From contig NC_090997.1 of NCBI RefSeq assembly GCF_041146395.1, forward strand, positions 33,397,501-33,461,500: a stretch of 64,000 nt of DNA, written 5' to 3'. A program made the position numbers and the translations under genes. Below the pieces are notes generated by a model that did no database searches, was not told the origin of the DNA, and saw nothing but the letters and a program-made list of their open reading frames with translations. Within the stretch, counting starts at the first letter, position 1. Each line of letters begins with the position of its first letter. Positions 12,900 to 26,077 of the stretch are shown one piece after another. This DNA is from Eulemur rufifrons. Its lineage: Eukaryota; Chordata; Mammalia; Primates; Lemuridae.

Positions 12900-14080
12900 C
12901 AAGAAGCAGTGCAATTAATCAAAGTATGTGCCTGAGCTATCGACACAATTTTGCTATTTTAATGTAGCTTGCTTATGCCAGCAGCAAAGAAGCCTGGAGA
13001 GCAAGTGGTGATGAAATCGTGAAAGGCATTTTCCACAGCTTGTTGAGAATTAAGTATTTTTCCTTGCAAAAAGTGGTCCAAAGCCTGGAAGAAGTGATAG
13101 TCAGTTAGTGCGAGGCCTGGTGAATACGGTGGATGACAGAGTTTCCAAGTGTAGTTTGACCAGCATTGTTTGTTGCAACATGTGGTCTTGCAAAAGGATT
13201 GGCCTGTCTCTGTTGACCGGTCTTGGCTGCTTTATCACAAGCATCCTCATCATTTTGTCCAGTTGATTGCAATAGACATCCATTGCAATCCATTGACCAG
13301 GGTTCATAAAGCCGTAGTAGATAATACCAGCACTGGACAACCAAACAGGCACCATTAGCTTTTCTTTGATGAATATTCAGTTTTGGACTGTGTTTCGGCA
13401 CTTCATCTTTATCCAACCATTGTGCTGAATGCTTGCAATTGTCAAAAAAAATCCATGTTTCATCAGATGTAATGATAGTGTGTAGAAATGGTTTGCCTTT
13501 AGGTTCTGACAGCAAAGAAAGGCAAGCTTTGAGATGGTTTCTCTTCTGTTGCTCATTTAATTAATGCAGTACTCATCTATCCAGCTTCTTTACCTTGCCA
13601 ATTTGTTTCAAATGGTCCAATATTGTTGAAATAGTGTCAAACCTTGCTGCTAATTCACTCGTAGTTTGAGATGGATTCTCTTCCACTAAAGCTTTCGACT
13701 TGTCATTATCCACCTCGGTCTCAGGTTACCCACAAGAATACTGTGCGTTCATTAGCCACATCCTTCCCAAACACTTCGTTGATATTTTGAGCTGTCTGCA
13801 CTGCATTGGTTCCACAACTGAACTCATATTCAAAAATAACATAAATTTTTGACTTATCCATAGTTTCACAAAAATTGCTCTGAAACAAAATTTGAAGGAT
13901 AATCACAAGCCAAACCATGCATTTGAAAGGCTGAGGATGTATCTTCACAATAACATAAAGCAAGAAGTGTCAAAATGAAATGTCAGAAATATCGACTGTC
14001 AAAGTTACTACTTAAGTACATTCCATAGTACAAAGTTACAATTTTTTAAATGTCTCCTTATAACTTTCCATTGGTGTTTG
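12900..14080 (-). mobile_element. Decayed mariner (Tc1/mariner) element
   Basis: Contains most of a mariner transposase gene on the - strand with about 170 bp of 5' untranslated sequence to its right. Terminal inverted repeats could not be fixed by eye, so the ends are approximate. It resembles Hsmar2-like vertebrate mariners (MDKSKI...EYEF...GTNA start) rather than Hsmar1. Confidence 0.8.
12959..13861 (-). pseudogene. Mariner transposase remnant
   Basis: Read on the - strand, it starts at the ATG at 13859-13861 (MDKSKIYVIFEYEF, then NINEVFGKDVANERTV, the N-terminal helix-turn-helix region). It continues with the catalytic-core motif DETWIFFDN and SAQWLDKDEVPKHSPK near 13400-13480. The PILLQD segment and FARPHVA lie in two frames near 13165-13200. 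It ends with TDYHFF...ALDHFL and a TAA at 12959-12961. Total length is about 900 nt, against about 345 codons for intact mariners, so part of the middle is missing. At least one frameshift splits the core, and the equivalent of SPDLAP reads SPGLAL. The protein cannot be functional as it stands. Confidence 0.85.
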
Positions 14081-15174
14081 TTTTTAAACCTTGTGCTAAA
14101 TGATATATTGATAAAACAAACGTATTTCCATTAAAAAAAAGCTTATAAAAGGTGGGAGTTGGCTGGGGTGGGACATTGCCAGCTGAGTTTGAAAATAGCC
14201 TTATCATAAGGTGTTATCTGTGGGATGATTGATTCTTAACAGCATTAAAAACTTTGCACTCACAGACTGTACGCTTAAATACTAAAGTGATGATTTTGGG
14301 TTTTATTCTCTTACTAGGATTAGATAAAGGCAAGCAAGTCAGTAAAATCATAATCATTTTAAAAAATGATTTGCATGATTGCATTAAATATTTATTCTTA
14401 TTATGAAAAAAATCTTCTCAGAATTATCCATATTTAGTTCATGGCATGATGAAGCAGATGATCCTAATTTACAACCTTCAATCCTTTGAAAAAGTGATTG
14501 TAAGAGTTTGCCTGGACCCACTTTTACACTTTTTCTTCCGAGATACTTTGATGGAGTTCTCTGACAGAAGTTCTCTTAGAGATTCTTCCCAGAAAGATAA
14601 TAGAGGCCTATATAAGAAAGTTAATAAATATAGATAAATATAATAATAAGGAAATGTTAAAATCTATCAAGAGGAGAACTTTAATTTGGCAACTTGGTTG
14701 ATTAGATTTCTCAAGTTGTCTGGTTTTTCTTTGCTTATTGTAGAGGGGAATAAAACATCAAGTTGCAAACCTTTTATGTGAGATAATTCAGAAAGCTGTG
14801 AATTTTTTTATTACAAATTTATTTTTGAAATTTGCTACACTGTTTTTTGAGAAATTTTAATCTCTTGTACTTAGCATTGCTAAATATTTTGAAAATGTTT
14901 GCTAATATTCAATAATCATTAGGAAGTTTATAGTCCTTGATAGACTTGGTTTTGTCCCCCTCATCGTCATTTAATACAGTTATAAAATCTGTTTCAGGAA
15001 ATTATAATTTGGCAAATCAATATTAAATAAGACTTCATAGTGGTACTAAGGGAGCTACACAAGGGTGTAGAAAATTAGCCTTTTCTAGTATGAAGAAATG
15101 GCTGTGGTAGACACAGCTTTCCCAAAGCTAACAACTAAACTGTGGACAAACTTCCCAATTTTTTTGTGAACATA

Positions 15175-15400
15175 AATTGTCATGTCTCTTGTTTACACAC
15201 CTAAGAGCAGAATTGCTGGTTCATATGAATACTCAACATTTTGGAGAACTGCTAAACTTTTCCCAAGTGGCTACACAGCAACGAATGAAGGTTCTAGTTT
15301 CTTCACATTTTTGTCAGTACTTGTTATTGTCTTTTTGCTTAATAGCCATCATGTTGTATGTGAAGTGAAGTGGTATCTCTTTGGATTTTCATAAAACTAT
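15175..15400 (-). mobile_element. Old L1 (L1M) fragment, 3' ORF2 region
   Basis: Antisense L1 signature: 'agagcagaattgctggttca', 'ttggagaactgctaaac', and 'gtgaagtggtatctctttgg'. Strongly diverged and truncated at both ends. Confidence 0.8.
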
Positions 15401-16069
15401 TTTTAAGCCAAAATTATCAAACTATTATAGTTTGATATGTGCAATGATTCACATTGTGTGAACTTTTATTCTAGATAAAACACTTCTAAGTTAGCAATTT
15501 CTTAAGATTGAACTTTTTTAAAGGCTACATATTCAATGTATTAGAAGCTCAGTTTCTTTCTTCTCTAGGGATTGTTTATTCCGTAAGTTAGAATTATGTA
15601 AGTACTTATCAATCTATATGAGTCAATCAAAATAAGAGATCTATGAAATTCAAGATAACTTGGAATCTAATATCTGTCTCTCTGAACTAACTATTCCTAG
15701 GGTGCAAAGTCAGAGATTTTTATGACCAATTAGGAAGACTATTTTTTAAACACACAGAGAGAATTGGCAACTTCAGTTTTACCTCACAGCCAGCCATAAG
15801 TCCAAAATTAACACGGAAACTTAAGCCAATATTTTAAAAGGCTGTTCTTTCATGGGGCACAATATATTTTCTCTAGTGATATGAGCTTTTAATAGCATAC
15901 AAAGAGATGCACACAAAAAGTAACAACCATATTTTCTGTCATCTGCCACCCAGCTTTCAATATATCCCTAGTATCTGACATCCAGCATATTTCACCAATA
16001 GGTAGATTATCTACCAATGCTGCCATTAGTGGAGAATGTATTATGGTTACAAGTCTATTTAGTCTAATA

Positions 16070-17780
16070 TTAGTATAACCATTCCAGATCTCTATTGTTG
16101 CTGCTTAGATAGTATGTCTTTTTCCATACTTTTAACTTCACCCTGTTGTTATCTTTGAATCCAATGTGTGTCTCCTGTAGACAGTATACACTTGAGTCTT
16201 GTATTGTGTTTTGTTTTGTTTTTATTCAGTCTTACAATCTCTGACTTTTGATTGCATTCTTTAACCCACTTATATTTAATGTTATTATTGACAATATTTT
16301 GTCTCCTATTTTACATTTTGTTTTTATTTTTTTTGTTTCTCTATTCCTTCTTTATTGCTTTATTTTGCATTCAATGAATATTTTGTAGTCATATTTTAGT
16401 TCTTTCAGTGTGTTTTACTATATTTTCTGAGTTATTTTCTTAACAGCTTTTGAGTTTTTAATATATTATTTTATCAGAATCTACTTCACATTTATACTAC
16501 CTTAATTCCACTGAGAGATAAAAATGTTAATCCTATATATCTCTATTCATCTTTCCCTTTTTCTGTTCTGTTATTCTTACATGTACTATGTCAATATGCA
16601 TTACAAACCCAACAATATGTTGTTATAATTATTATTTTATATAATTTTATGTGTCATTTCTTTGTACCAAAACAACATTGCTTCCAATCACTTCCTTTGT
16701 TTTGCTACTGCCAAATATATTTTATTTCTATATTTTACAGTCTTGACAATACTATTATATTAACATTATTTTATACAATATTTAGAAATCACTTGAGAAA
16801 GGAGGAGAAATATGAAATTATACTTTTATACTTACCTATGTAATTATTAATTATCTTTACCAGCATTCTTTATTTTTCTTGTGGATTTATATTATCATCT
16901 GATGTCACTTTCAGCCACAGAAATTTCCCTCAGTGTTTCTGTAAAGTGGGTCTTCTAGCCAAGAATTCTATCAGGTTTTGTTTATCTTGGAGTATCTTTA
17001 ATTCACTTTCATTTTTGAAAGAAAGCCTTGTTGGATACAAGAGCCTTGGTTGACAGGTTTTTTTTTTTTTTTTTTTTTCTTCTTTCAGCACATTCAATAT
17101 GTTATCCCACTGCTTTCTGGCCTCAAATGTCTTTGATGAAAAATCAGCTGTTGATCTTATTGAGGTTCTCTTGGACATAATGAGTTGATTTTTCCATGTT
17201 ATTCTCAAGAATTTCTTTTTGTCTTTGCCTTTTGACATTTACTATGATGTGTATGTGCCTGGGTTTGGAGGTCTTTGTGTTCCTCCTACTTGGAATTCAT
17301 TGAGTTTGTTAGATGTGTAGAAAAAAATGTTTTCATTAAATTTGGAAAGCTTTCAGCCACTGTAGCAAATTTGGACCCTGATCCCCACCCCTGGAGCTGG
17401 TTTTTGTTTGCTTGTCTGATTCTTTATTTGTTTAGTGAATTGCCTGTACTATTTCAGTGAAGTCTATCTTCCCTGCAATGTGTAGCTCTGAGGTAGACCT
17501 TCAACTCTATAATTGAAAGCTGGCTAGTGGAAGGGAGCCCATGACCACTCAATTGCACTTGCCTGTAATAGAACTTTTGCAACATGGAGCTGGAAGTAGG
17601 GATAAGAAATTTTGGCAGCCTTCCCCTTTGGGATAGATACTGTAGCCCTTGACTAAGAATTAGGGATGAAAAAAGCCCACGTTCTTGGCTGAACCCACCT
17701 AGAATAGAACTTCCGTCTTGCTGAACTCAGGGGAGAAGGAAGGGAGATTGTTGTGGCTCAAGTGCCACAGACTCTTGCTT
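16070..17780 (-). mobile_element. Old L1 (L1M) fragment spanning the ORF2 start, ORF1 and 5' region
   Basis: Antisense order fits L1: ORF2 start ('gtctcctgtagacagtatac' near 16170), then the ORF1 side ('aagtgggtcttctagccaag', 'cactgctttctggcctcaa', 'aatttggaaagctttcagcc'), then possible 5' untranslated sequence to about 17780. A poly-T run lies at 17058-17078. The right boundary is uncertain. Confidence 0.75.
17058..17078. repeat. Poly-T tract inside the L1 fragment
   Basis: About 21 consecutive T, not flanked by recognisable SINE sequence, so probably an expanded homopolymer within the L1. Confidence 0.7.
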
Positions 17781-20700
17781 ACAGAAACTTAGTAGATTTT
17801 ATTTAATAAATATTTCTTCATTTGCTATATGCCCTTTGTACAATTTCCAGATACTTTAAATGGCTGTTTTAAAAAAATAATTTTTATCAGTTATAACTGT
17901 TTTGCCGACGAGGGGAGGTCTGCAGAGATGTTCACGTCACCATCCCAGAAGAGCTACTAAAATAGAATTCTTCATAGTTTTGTGTTAATTCATTCATTCA
18001 CTTATTTATTCATTTGTAGTTTTTTCTCCCCATCAGGAGTCTTACATATAATTATTTTTATTTCAAAATTACTCTCTCAATCTTTTCAATAAATGCAGTT
18101 TTGATGGTCATGCATGCTAAGATGCTCTCTTTCTGTTCAATTTAATATGAAAGTTATTTGGTATTTAAGAAAAATCAATTGCATTTAATCACTAAGCTTA
18201 ATTTTATTTAACCAATCAGCCACCAAAATTAATTATGATAATTAACAGCAAAATACTTTTCTTGGGTAACATGAATTCAGTTATTCATTTATTCAGGGAC
18301 TTTTAATTATATTTTATCATGACTATGTTAGGTTGAATGGTTGATACAAAATGTGTGTAATAAACCATTTCTTCCACAAATTTATTATTTAATAAATATA
18401 ATTTAAAAGTTTGTATCCATATGTATTTATTTATAGTATAAATATAATGCTATATTGATGCATAATATTTTTATGGAATATTAATAAATAGAATTCCCTA
18501 AAACTTCATCTTAAGGTACAGGTTGAAAACTGTTTGATAATTTAGTCAACACCCCTACTCAAACCTTTCAGTAAAAAGAACAGCTTGTGCCTATTTGCTT
18601 CTAAACTACATGTCTACTTAGACCATGGCCATTCCTCATTTTCTATTTATTAGAGCAGTTTTGGAGGTATTTTTAAAACTTCGTAAAATATGCTCTAAAT
18701 TTATTACAGTAGTTTTGCAGATACTTCAGAAACTATAAAAATATGTTCTCAATCTTGTTGCCATAACTTGAAGTTAGATATCTGGATCTTGAAAGTCCTT
18801 ATTTTCATATATTCCTTTGTTATGGCTTTTAATATATAAATGTATTCATCAGACAGTTTATTTTGTTATTGTATAATATGTATAGACAATAGTTTTTTCA
18901 TACATGATAAACTTCAACCACAAGTATTTTCAAAATGACATTTGAATTGCTTATAATGGTAGAAAAATAATTTTGTGCATTTAATTTATGAACATCTTTG
19001 TTGTAAAAGATTTAATTTTCATAAAAATCAATCGTTTTTGTTGACTAATAAAATGCTGTTTCAGCAAATTATATGGGTAAAAATAGAAAAGTATATCTTC
19101 CACAGAGAAAATATTATTCCTTGTGACTCTTCAGTTACTTCTAGGGAATTTGAAAATGCCTGTGTCTTTTAAACTACAGAAGACCAATGATGTCAGTCAA
19201 TGAGCCAAGTGTACAATTATAATGGTTTTCATTACAAGCTAAAGCAGGCAGAACAATCACAAGAAGATGCACTTGATGGACAATAGCACAGAAGGTTTAT
19301 AAGGAGGGCAGTAAGTCAAGCCCTAGGTTAATAGTTGTGATACATGATCATTAAGGCTTCTTGTTTTACTCAAATTCTTTAACATTTGCCTTTTTTTGTT
19401 GCTGTTTTTTACTTTTAGACATAGTTAAAGCTTTTATTACTTACTATAATCACTTTGTTAATTTACATGTCAGACTAGTGTATGACTATTCCCCATAAGA
19501 ATATCTTTTATATATCTTCTGGAATCTATATATTTTACTTCTCCTTAAAACTTACAGTTGCTAGAGATGCCTAAATTGTTATTATTAACAGATATCAGAG
19601 AACCATTTGGGGGAACTCTTATAGACGAGATGTATGCATCAAATGCAGATTGGATTAAGTTACCAGCTAACAATTCCTACTAACTTCCCTTAATAAATCT
19701 TTCTCTTTTATACTTTCATATGTTCATACCTTTCTTTAGTTTCTCTCAGTGTCAAAATATCCTTGGTCAATCCTTTTCCAGTTGATGCAGAGCTGTTTAC
19801 CAAAGGGCAAGAGCAAGTCACATATGGAGTGCTCTCTGAGTGTCCTGGGCAGAGTTAGCGCTTTCGGCACCTTTTATACTTCCTCATCATAACATATTCT
19901 GCTTTGATTTGTGAGTTTCTTGCAAGTATAGAAAAAATAAATACCCCTTTTAATATTCAATGAACACATTGCTTGACACACAATATATACCCAATTCATA
20001 TTTGTTAGAAAAATGCCAATTAAATGAGATAAAAAATAGGTTCACTTCATTTCTGACATTTTATATGTGTATTAAATGTTAATATCAGTAGCCGTAGCAA
20101 ATCCTTCCTAGACATTAACTAATGTTTAGTAAGCATGTCTTTCTCAAACACTGGATTACAAGGCCTAATTGCTGTGCAGTTTATATCAAAAATTCCACAG
20201 CAGCCTTAGCATTTGCTGCTGTCAGCCCAGTTCAGTTGTTTTTTAATTGTCCTTCTTGGACCACACCATCACCACTGAACTAGTTAGGAAACACAACACT
20301 GTCACCTGACTTAGTCTTTTATTTCTATTATTTATCAGGATAATATGTTCTCTTGTTTTTCTTTGTGTCCTGTCTTCTCATGGAGATTGAAGAACCAAAA
20401 GGCTATCCTCCTGCCCTTATTGTGGGTTAACCACTCGTCGTTATGTCTCACATTTCCCTATCTATAGCTGATCCTATTTTTGTATATCTTTGCTTTATTT
20501 TCAGTTTTTGGTGAAGAGCAAAAGTTGTAATATTCAGACAAATTATTGGACATGGTATATAAAAAGTAACAGGAATTCTCTAAAATAAATTAAGAAATTT
20601 TATAATTAACACATTTTGTGTTTCCACCTCAAAACTATTCTTTAAGAAGAAGAGTAATTTTGATGAGTCTGTTTTGGATGTCTTTAGAGTTTCTTTATAC

Positions 20701-21689
20701 TTAAGATAAAAGAAAAAATTGTGCAAAGATATGGATAATTGTCAGTGTCTTAACAACGTTGCTTAGCTCTTCGTGTGTTCTTTTGATCTAAAGCTACATC
20801 TTTCTTCAGCTAAGTAAGTTGACTACTTCCTTGATCATCATTTCTTACCTGTCTACTTTGCCCTCTCCTTTCTATTAAACGTATAATGAATTTACTTGTC
20901 CTATCTTCTCATACTTTTTTTCGTCATCTTCACCACCTTCCACTGCTGATATTTTTCAAAATCTCAAAGCTATTCTTATATAATTATCCTTCCAGACAAG
21001 TTTTGAATCCTCTGAAAGTAAAATTTGCTGATTGTCAGTTGTCCTTTTTTCATGGAAGCAATGTGTTCTCAAAACTCGTTGAGAATATAAATTGCAGGTT
21101 TTCTATTTTATGTAATTTTCTGTAACTTCTGGTAATACAATATAAATATGGCTGTTTCTTAAAGAAATATTTACTCTGATTCCTCAGAAAAGTCCTACTT
21201 TTTTCATATGTAATTTTCATCCATTGGTTCATCTTTGAAATTTGAAATTGGTCCTTTTTCTAAATTTTAGATTTAGACAAAGAGGAAAGCTGTTATTCTC
21301 CATGAGTCCCATCTGTCTTGTTTGCTGAAAGGTGTTAAGAATGATGCTGCAGGCAAGATGCCAGGCAGCAGGGAATTCAGAGCAGGGTTTCTCTGGTCTT
21401 GTCCCTCTGTGCCCCTCCTACGCAGCACTCCTATCCTGCATTCCTTGGCAGTGTCCTCAGTATTGTTCAGGGTATTCACATTTCTTTCCCTCCATTTTTT
21501 TCCATGGATCATACTTGTCTCCAGCAATTGCAGGTGCCCCTGAACTTCAAAATATCTATAACAGAGTTCTAATTCTTCCAATAAATAGGGAGGATACAAC
21601 CAGAAAGGCCTCAGCTTGGTGGTAAAATATATTAGGAGATGTTTAATAAGCATCTCACAAAATCAAACTCCTGTTTTAACCTTCCAAAC

Positions 21690-22330
21690 CAGCCTATCCT
21701 ACAGATTCTCTCTCTCAATCTCTCTTTCTCTCTCTTTTTTCTCTCTCTCTATCTCATATGCGATCCCTCAAGAAATCTTGTTTGCTCCGTCTTTAAAATA
21801 TATCTCCACGATGAAACCTCTCCTCATCACCTCCACTTTGCCAGCCTGGTTCAAGACACCATCTAGTCTGTAGTATTGCACTGAACCTATAAGTGGCCTT
21901 TCCTCCCCATCTCTCCACCCCCTATCCCACTCCCAAAGACTAACCTCAGCTGGAGTGATGGTTTTAATGTGTAAATCAGACCACACCTTGTATGTCTCTG
22001 CTCAGAACTCTCCAATAGTTCCCCATCTCATAAAAGTAAAAGCTGAAACCCTTACAATTGTACCCAACACTCTACCTGATCTGTACTCCACACATACACA
22101 TATCATCTCCCATCCCTCTCCCACCCACCTCTGCCTTCCGCCCACTGCTTTCTTCCTGTACCTAGTTCATACTAAACAAAAACCTGCCTAGGGTTCCTAG
22201 CATAGCTCTTTCTTTTCCTTTTCCTGGAACATTCCTCACTCCCAAACTCTTCATATCTCTGTTCAAACATTACCTTATCAAGGATACCCTCTATATTTAC
22301 TCTGTATAAAATTTCAGTCAACTCTCAACC
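21690..22330 (+). mobile_element. L2 (CR1-like LINE) 3' fragment
   Basis: Pyrimidine-rich L2-like string in sense: 'cagaactctccaatagttcc', 'aagctgaaacccttacaa', 'cctggaacattcctcactcc', 'tctctgttcaaacattacc'. The left part (21700-21760) is a (CT)n-rich run. Boundaries approximate. Confidence 0.75.
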
Positions 22331-22418
22331 ACAGAACATCATATCTCATGTCTTATATCCATGTTTAATTTTTCCTTTTTACCATGTTTAATTTTTCTCC
22401 ATAGTATTTCCCCATGCA

Positions 22419-22470
<52 letters not shown>
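22419..22470. repeat. (TA)n(CA)n compound microsatellite
   Basis: An alternating AT run passes directly into an AC run. It abuts the left end of the hAT remnant at 22477. Confidence 0.95.
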
Positions 22471-22476
22471 ATTATA

Positions 22477-22628
22477 GTATGAAAACAGCCACAGACAATG
22501 CAAATTGATGTGGCTATGATCCAGTATAGCTTTACTTATGGACACTGAAATTTTATATAATTTTTATGTGTCATGAAATATTACTATTTTTTATTTTTTG
22601 TCTTACCATTAAAAATGTAATAGCTATT
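22477..22628. mobile_element. hAT-Tip100-like element, left part, interrupted
   Basis: 'gatgtggctatgatccagta', 'tacttatggacactgaaat' and 'tttttatgtgtcatgaaata' are interior sequence of a family related to that at 4864-5083. It runs up to 'aaaaatgtaatagctatt' and then stops. The matching continuation resumes at about 22999. Confidence 0.65.
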
Positions 22629-22998
22629 AATTTGCAAAATATATCATTTGAAAATATCACCAATTGTGGAGGCAGACATATTTGAATTAATATATATTAA
22701 GCACATAATGTTGTTAAAGTCAATGTTCTTAGTTGTATGTATATGAGTATATCATACATTCATATATTTTTGTTTAACCATCAAGACAGCCTTATTACTA
22801 TCTCCATGTGACAGATAAGGAAATTGGGTCTCCAGGCCATGCTTGACTTGGATGCTGTTACTCAAATCTGGTCACTTTAAATTCTAGGCCAGTGCATACA
22901 AATCACTAGAGGAGCTTATTTAAATGCAAGTTTCTTAGTTTCATCCCCAGAATTTTTAATTCTTAAGTTTTCTGATGGGGCCAAGAAATCTGCATTTC
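22629..22998 (+). repeat. Duplicated MIR+MER5-like block (copy A, inserted in a hAT element)
   Basis: Direct, diverged copy of about 30613-31005. Shared landmarks in order: 'tttgcaaaatatatcatttg', 'accaattgtggaggca', a MIR-like part (attactatctccat, gataaggaaattg), then a MER5-like part ('gcatacaaatcacta', 'ctgcatttctaacaatct'). The MER5-like part is cut short here and joined to hAT sequence. Confidence 0.8.
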
Positions 22999-23083
22999 TA
23001 ACAATCTTTCTCTTAGTTCCAGGGCCTTAGGAAATGGATGGCAGGCAGGATTTGGCCTGTAGGCAGTAAGTTGTGGACCCCTG
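22999..23083. mobile_element. hAT-Tip100-like element, right part with terminus
   Basis: Resumes as 'cttagttccagggcc', then 'ggatttggcctgtaggcag', and ends 'gttgtggacccctg', matching the ...TTTGCCGACCCCTG terminus of the family. Continuous in consensus with 22477-22628. Confidence 0.65.
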
Positions 23084-24487
23084 CTGTAGTACAGCAGCTC
23101 ACTCTTCTGATCAATACTGCCAGCCGTAAGTGGAACAAAACAAGCAGTAGGTCTCATTTGTATTATTGATTTTATCTGTAATCTCTCACTTTTTAAAATT
23201 ATGTGTGTATGATAATACATTATTCATTGGTTTGTAACATTAAATAAGGCTATTAAAGTCAGAGATTTGGCAAAATAACGTAAGTATTCAGTAAATTATA
23301 TATTATACATATATAACAATGTATATAAAATTAATATTAATATATACAATAATAATATGTAATGAGGTAATTTTCTAATATGTAATGCATTATAGAAATT
23401 ACCTAAAAAGTTGTGTGTATATGTATCTATCATTCATTTATTAAATCATGGATTCCTAAATATGCAGTTCAATTGGAGTTCTTTTTTATTAATAATAGAA
23501 ATTATCCTAAGAAGCTTGATGTATAAATTTTACTATTAGCATTTAATAAATTAGAACTCTCAATATTTAATAATCATCATATATGAGCTTCTTGTTGGAT
23601 AAAAAGTAAATTATATTTTACTATAAAACAAAAAAGAAACTTATTTCCTTGATAATATTCTCATTAGAATTCATATCCTTTGTTTTCACCCTTAACTTAT
23701 TAAAATTACATAAAAATTGATACTATCACACGTTAGAAAGGGAGGAAGAGAAGGAGTCCTCACATGCATTTGGAAAGATCATCTGTTCATAGTTCCAGAG
23801 TATTATAAACTTAAAAATGCCAAATTTACTTCTTCCTCTTCTCTTTCATGTGTGAGATAGTTGTCTTTCAGTGATGGAAAATATAAAAATAAATGTAAAT
23901 ACTTAAATTTCCTTTGACTACCATGTTTCATCCATATATAACATCTTATTAAAATCAGCATACTATTATTTATTAAAATAAATATTAATATTTATTTATT
24001 AAAAGCATGATTCTGGTTTGCTCCTCTAGCTTACATAATTTTGAGAATGAAGATCAAAAATTCCTTCTCAAAGCTGCTCTGTATTTGTGTCTTCTAAATC
24101 CCTTTATTTCAGAGAGAAAACACCCATCCCAGTGCATATTTCCCCATTATCAGAGTATTTTTCCATATATTTTGGTGCTTAGCGATGGCATTATTGATGT
24201 TAATATTTTATATGTGTTTCTTATTAAGAAAACAAAAATAATATAAGGTTGCTTTTAATTTATGAGCTTCAATTTCATTTCTCCAAGTGTGATCTGCATT
24301 CTTCTTCCCTGTATGCTAATATTAGTACATGCTATGAAGGGTTTTCTTTTTCCTCCTCCTTAACTGCGTGTATTGTATCCCATGTAAATATTCTGCTGAA
24401 ATGTATTCTATCTTTCAGCCTTCAGTTATATGAACTGTGTAGTGAGTACATAAAGTCACTCGAATAATCTTAATTTGCTTACATTAA

Positions 24488-24903
<416 letters not shown>

Positions 24904-24929
24904 AATCATTGAGGTTTAATCCTCCAACC

Positions 24930-25490
24930 CTCCCACGACCTCAGAGGTGTGCCTTATATGTACACTACAAAAGCGTTGTAGAGGCCCCTCCAGTCATAGG
25001 ACTTTTGACCCAAGTAAATGACTGAGGCAGAAAATCTCAATAAATGAAGGTTTCCTAAGCCAAGATTTTGAGGACCCACCCGGGAAAAACATGAACTGCA
25101 GACAAGCTGTGGCCGTTTTTCCAAAGGGGAAGTTGGCACCTTCGGCATTTAAAGGCATAGAGAGAGAAGGAAAAAGGCAAAGGAGGAGGAGGGTGGGGGG
25201 TCAGGAGAGGGGGACTGTCAGGGCAAAGTTGTTACATTCCTGTGAGACCCAGCAAATCTACATTTTACTTAAAATAAGGGGAATGTTAGAAGGGAAAAGG
25301 GGAATGAAGGGAAAAAGGGAGTGAATTATGTAGATGTCCCTGGAATGTCTGATTCTGGCTTAAGTTATGTTAACTGTAAGATAAACTTAATTCCTCATTA
25401 GTGTGGAATCCAGATAAGCTTTAGTTTTAGGTGCTTGGCGTAGGTACAATTTGCATTCCCTTGCTTAGGAGAGAGGTAAGCAAGAATTTC
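24930..25490 (-). mobile_element. Possible LTR-derived sequence
   Basis: A purine-rich GC-varied block differing from the surrounding intron: 'ctcaataaatgaaggtttcc', then 'ggcatttaaaggcatag' (a TATA-like motif if read antisense), then a G-rich run near 25170-25215. The layout resembles the candidate LTR at 29431. No TG...CA ends or target duplication were found and the family was not recognised. Confidence 0.3.
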
Positions 25491-25730
25491 CTTAACAAAT
25501 GATTTATGGGGTCAGTTCTTCACAAGTGCCTGAGGGTGTTACCTTCTCTTTTGCATATGAAGTTGGGGATGTGGCCCTGAAACTTTTATTTTCTTTTTAC
25601 AAAGTCTACATTGGCTACCAGAGACTCTCCATAGGTTCTATCCCCTACTCAAAGTATGACGATGAAGCTGAGGCCCTGTTCGTCTGGTCCAGCTTTTGGA
25701 GAAATAATAATTAAAAAAAAATAAAATCTT

Positions 25731-26040
25731 GCCAGTCTTGGTGGCCCAACCTGTAATCCTAGTGCCTTGAGAAGCTGTGGCGGGAGGACTGCTCGAGGCC
25801 AGGAGTTCTAGATCAGCCTTGGCAACAGAGGAAAAGACCCCCATCTCTAAAAAAAAAAAATTATTATTTTTTAATTGGCTTAGTGTGGTGGCCCATGGTG
25901 TCTATAGTTCTAGCTACTGGGAAGGCTGAGGCAAGAGGATTGCTTGAGCCCAGGAATTTGAGGTTACAGTGATCTATGATCAGGTCACTGTACTCCAGCC
26001 TAGGCAACAGAGGGAGAGCCTGTCTCAAAACAAAAGAAAG
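25731..26040 (+). mobile_element. Old Alu (J-like) dimer
   Basis: Diverged dimer from 'gccagtcttggtggccca' to 'gagcctgtctcaaaac', with a central A-tract at about 25849-25860 and right arm 'caggtcactgtactccag'. Its tail runs into the (AC)n microsatellite. Confidence 0.9.
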
Positions 26041-26042
26041 AA

Positions 26043-26070
26043 ACACACACACACACACACACACACACAC
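26043..26070. repeat. (AC)n microsatellite in the Alu tail
   Basis: Fourteen uninterrupted AC units following the A-rich Alu tail. Confidence 0.95.
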
Positions 26071-26077
26071 TTATAAA

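Noticed and set aside
22419..22470. Direct repeats that could suggest a CRISPR-like array (also 26043-26070 and 60904-60944)
   Set aside because: These are dinucleotide microsatellites without spacers, in a vertebrate intron.
25499..25714. 71-codon open frame that looks superficially protein-like
   Set aside because: No domain or homology recognised; it sits beside possible LTR-derived sequence and an Alu, with no splice sites suggesting an exon.
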